Below, one piece after another: positions 5,675 through 6,049 of a stretch of DNA of 6,049 nucleotides. The stretch's first letter is position 1, and every line of letters starts with the position of its first letter. The stretch is taken from positions 1 through 6,049 of the forward strand of contig USSH01000161.1 of NCBI GenBank assembly GCA_900557435.1. Reading direction: 5' to 3'. Both the position numbers and the translations under genes were made by a program. The notes under the pieces are model-generated. The model searched no databases. It worked only from the letters and a program-made list of their open reading frames with translations, and had not been told where the DNA came from. The stretch comes from an uncultured Coprococcus sp. GTDB lineage: Bacteria > Bacillota > Clostridia > Lachnospirales > Lachnospiraceae.

Positions 5675-6049
5675 TTACTCCGATATCATGTTGCTGTCTG
5701 CGCCGTCTGATGTATCTAAGCCACCGCTGTCCAGACCATCATTTGAACTGCCATCTGATGTGTCTGCTGAAGCATCACTTGAATTGCCATCCGCTGCCCC
5801 TGAATCGCCTGACGAATCATCGGACTTGCCCGAATCATCTGAGCCCTCAGAGCCATTTGAAGATGAATCATCTGATGATCCAGAATCAGATGACTCTGAA
5901 TCCGATGAGGTCTTACTTCCAGAAGATGATGATCCTGACTCTTTCGCTATCACATCACCCTCAGAGAGTCCGGACAGTATTATAGTCTGTGTCTTGTTCG
6001 CCACGCCGAGTGTCACGTACTGCTTTACGATCTCTCCATCCTGAAGCAG
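5675..6049 (-). CDS. HlyD/MacA-type adaptor (membrane-fusion) protein, C-terminal part
   Basis: The start lies beyond the right edge; the visible 124 residues are the C-terminal end. Residues 1-37 (LLQDGEIVKQYVTLGVANKT, then TIILSGLSEGDVIA) match the membrane-proximal end of periplasmic adaptors of the HlyD/MacA/YknX type, where a V-x-x-G-V-x-x-x-x-x-x-I-x-x-GL-x-x-GD-x-V pattern is common. In a monoderm such an adaptor sits on the outer face of the membrane and binds the permease's extracytoplasmic domains. Residues 38-124 form a low-complexity tail, by my count 34 Ser and 18 Asp with much Gly, ending NMISE. The tail has no hydrophobic anchor or sorting motif. The GTG at 6016 is an internal Val codon, not a start, because the conserved sequence continues upstream in frame. 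First visible gene of the exporter operon. Confidence 0.88.
   Translation of the reverse strand: MLQDGEIVKQYVTLGVANKTQTIILSGLSEGDVIAKESGSSSSGSKTSSDSESSDSGSSDDSSSNGSEGSDDSGKSDDSSGDSGAADGNSSDASADTSDGSSNDGLDSGGLDTSDGADSNMISE
5678..5938 (-). repeat. Low-complexity Ser/Asp/Gly coding region at the adaptor C-terminus
   Basis: This degenerate repeat DNA, rich in TCATCTGA/GATGAT-like units, encodes the 87-residue Ser/Asp/Gly tail. The units are imperfect and use mixed serine codons (TCA, TCT, TCC, AGT), so it is not a simple tandem microsatellite, but slippage or recombination could change its length. Its base pattern also leaves long open frames on the opposite strand, which are artefacts. Confidence 0.8.

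Noticed and set aside
5517..6044. Long plus-strand open frame encoding another acidic Ser/Asp/Glu/Pro-rich protein opposite the adaptor tail.
   Set aside because: It is the mirror of the Ser/Asp repeat: TCA/TCT/GAT-type codons give few stops and similar residues on the other strand. It has no family resemblance and runs antisense to a well-supported gene.
1..6049. CRISPR array, tRNA or rRNA genes, insertion sequences, phage genes, toxin-antitoxin pairs.
   Set aside because: No regularly spaced repeats, cloverleaf-like or ribosomal sequence, transposase or integrase motifs were seen; nearly all DNA is used by the six minus-strand features.

Overview
The window is a tightly packed, single-direction (minus-strand) gene cluster of moderate GC content. 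It looks like a gut-type Clostridia, most likely Lachnospiraceae. The evidence for this is strong purine-rich ribosome binding sites, frequent ATA, AGA and GGA codons, a lipoprotein with a classic LAGC lipobox, and a monoderm-style adaptor + ABC exporter arrangement. The genus cannot be fixed from the sequence alone.

In transcription order (right to left) the layout is as follows. (1) 6049-5675: the C-terminal end of an HlyD/MacA/YknX-type membrane-fusion (adaptor) protein, cut by the right edge and ending in an 87-residue Ser/Asp/Gly tail. (2) 5659-2828: a 943-residue MacB/FtsX-family ABC permease with two FtsX modules and two large extracytoplasmic domains. (3) 2824-2072: ABC ATPase A (250 aa). 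(4) 2055-1051 (or from a TTG at 2082): ABC ATPase B, with an acidic N-terminal extension and a C-terminal extension that resembles an AbrB/SpoVT swapped-hairpin domain. (5) A 149-bp intergenic gap (1050-902) with a 9-bp inverted repeat and a good sigma-A-type promoter. (6) 901-1: the first 300 residues of an unidentified secreted lipoprotein, cut by the left edge.

Genes 1-4 have gaps of 15, 3 and 16 bp (or an 11-bp overlap), with ribosome binding sites placed at or next to the preceding stop codons, so they are almost certainly one operon and probably translationally coupled. Together they encode a MacAB/YknWXYZ-like tripartite exporter or mechanotransmission complex: the permease spans the membrane, the adaptor extends outward, and the two different but individually complete ATPases probably pair as a heterodimer under the single double-module permease. 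The substrate cannot be read from the sequence. The lipoprotein appears to have its own promoter and may be a surface partner of the exporter or simply a neighbour.

The least ordinary features are the AbrB-like tail on ATPase B, the Ser/Asp-rich tail on the adaptor, a 35-bp exact nucleotide repeat shared by the two ATPase genes, and the dyad just upstream of the lipoprotein promoter. The overall system belongs to a known superfamily. I do not see a clearly new type of system here.
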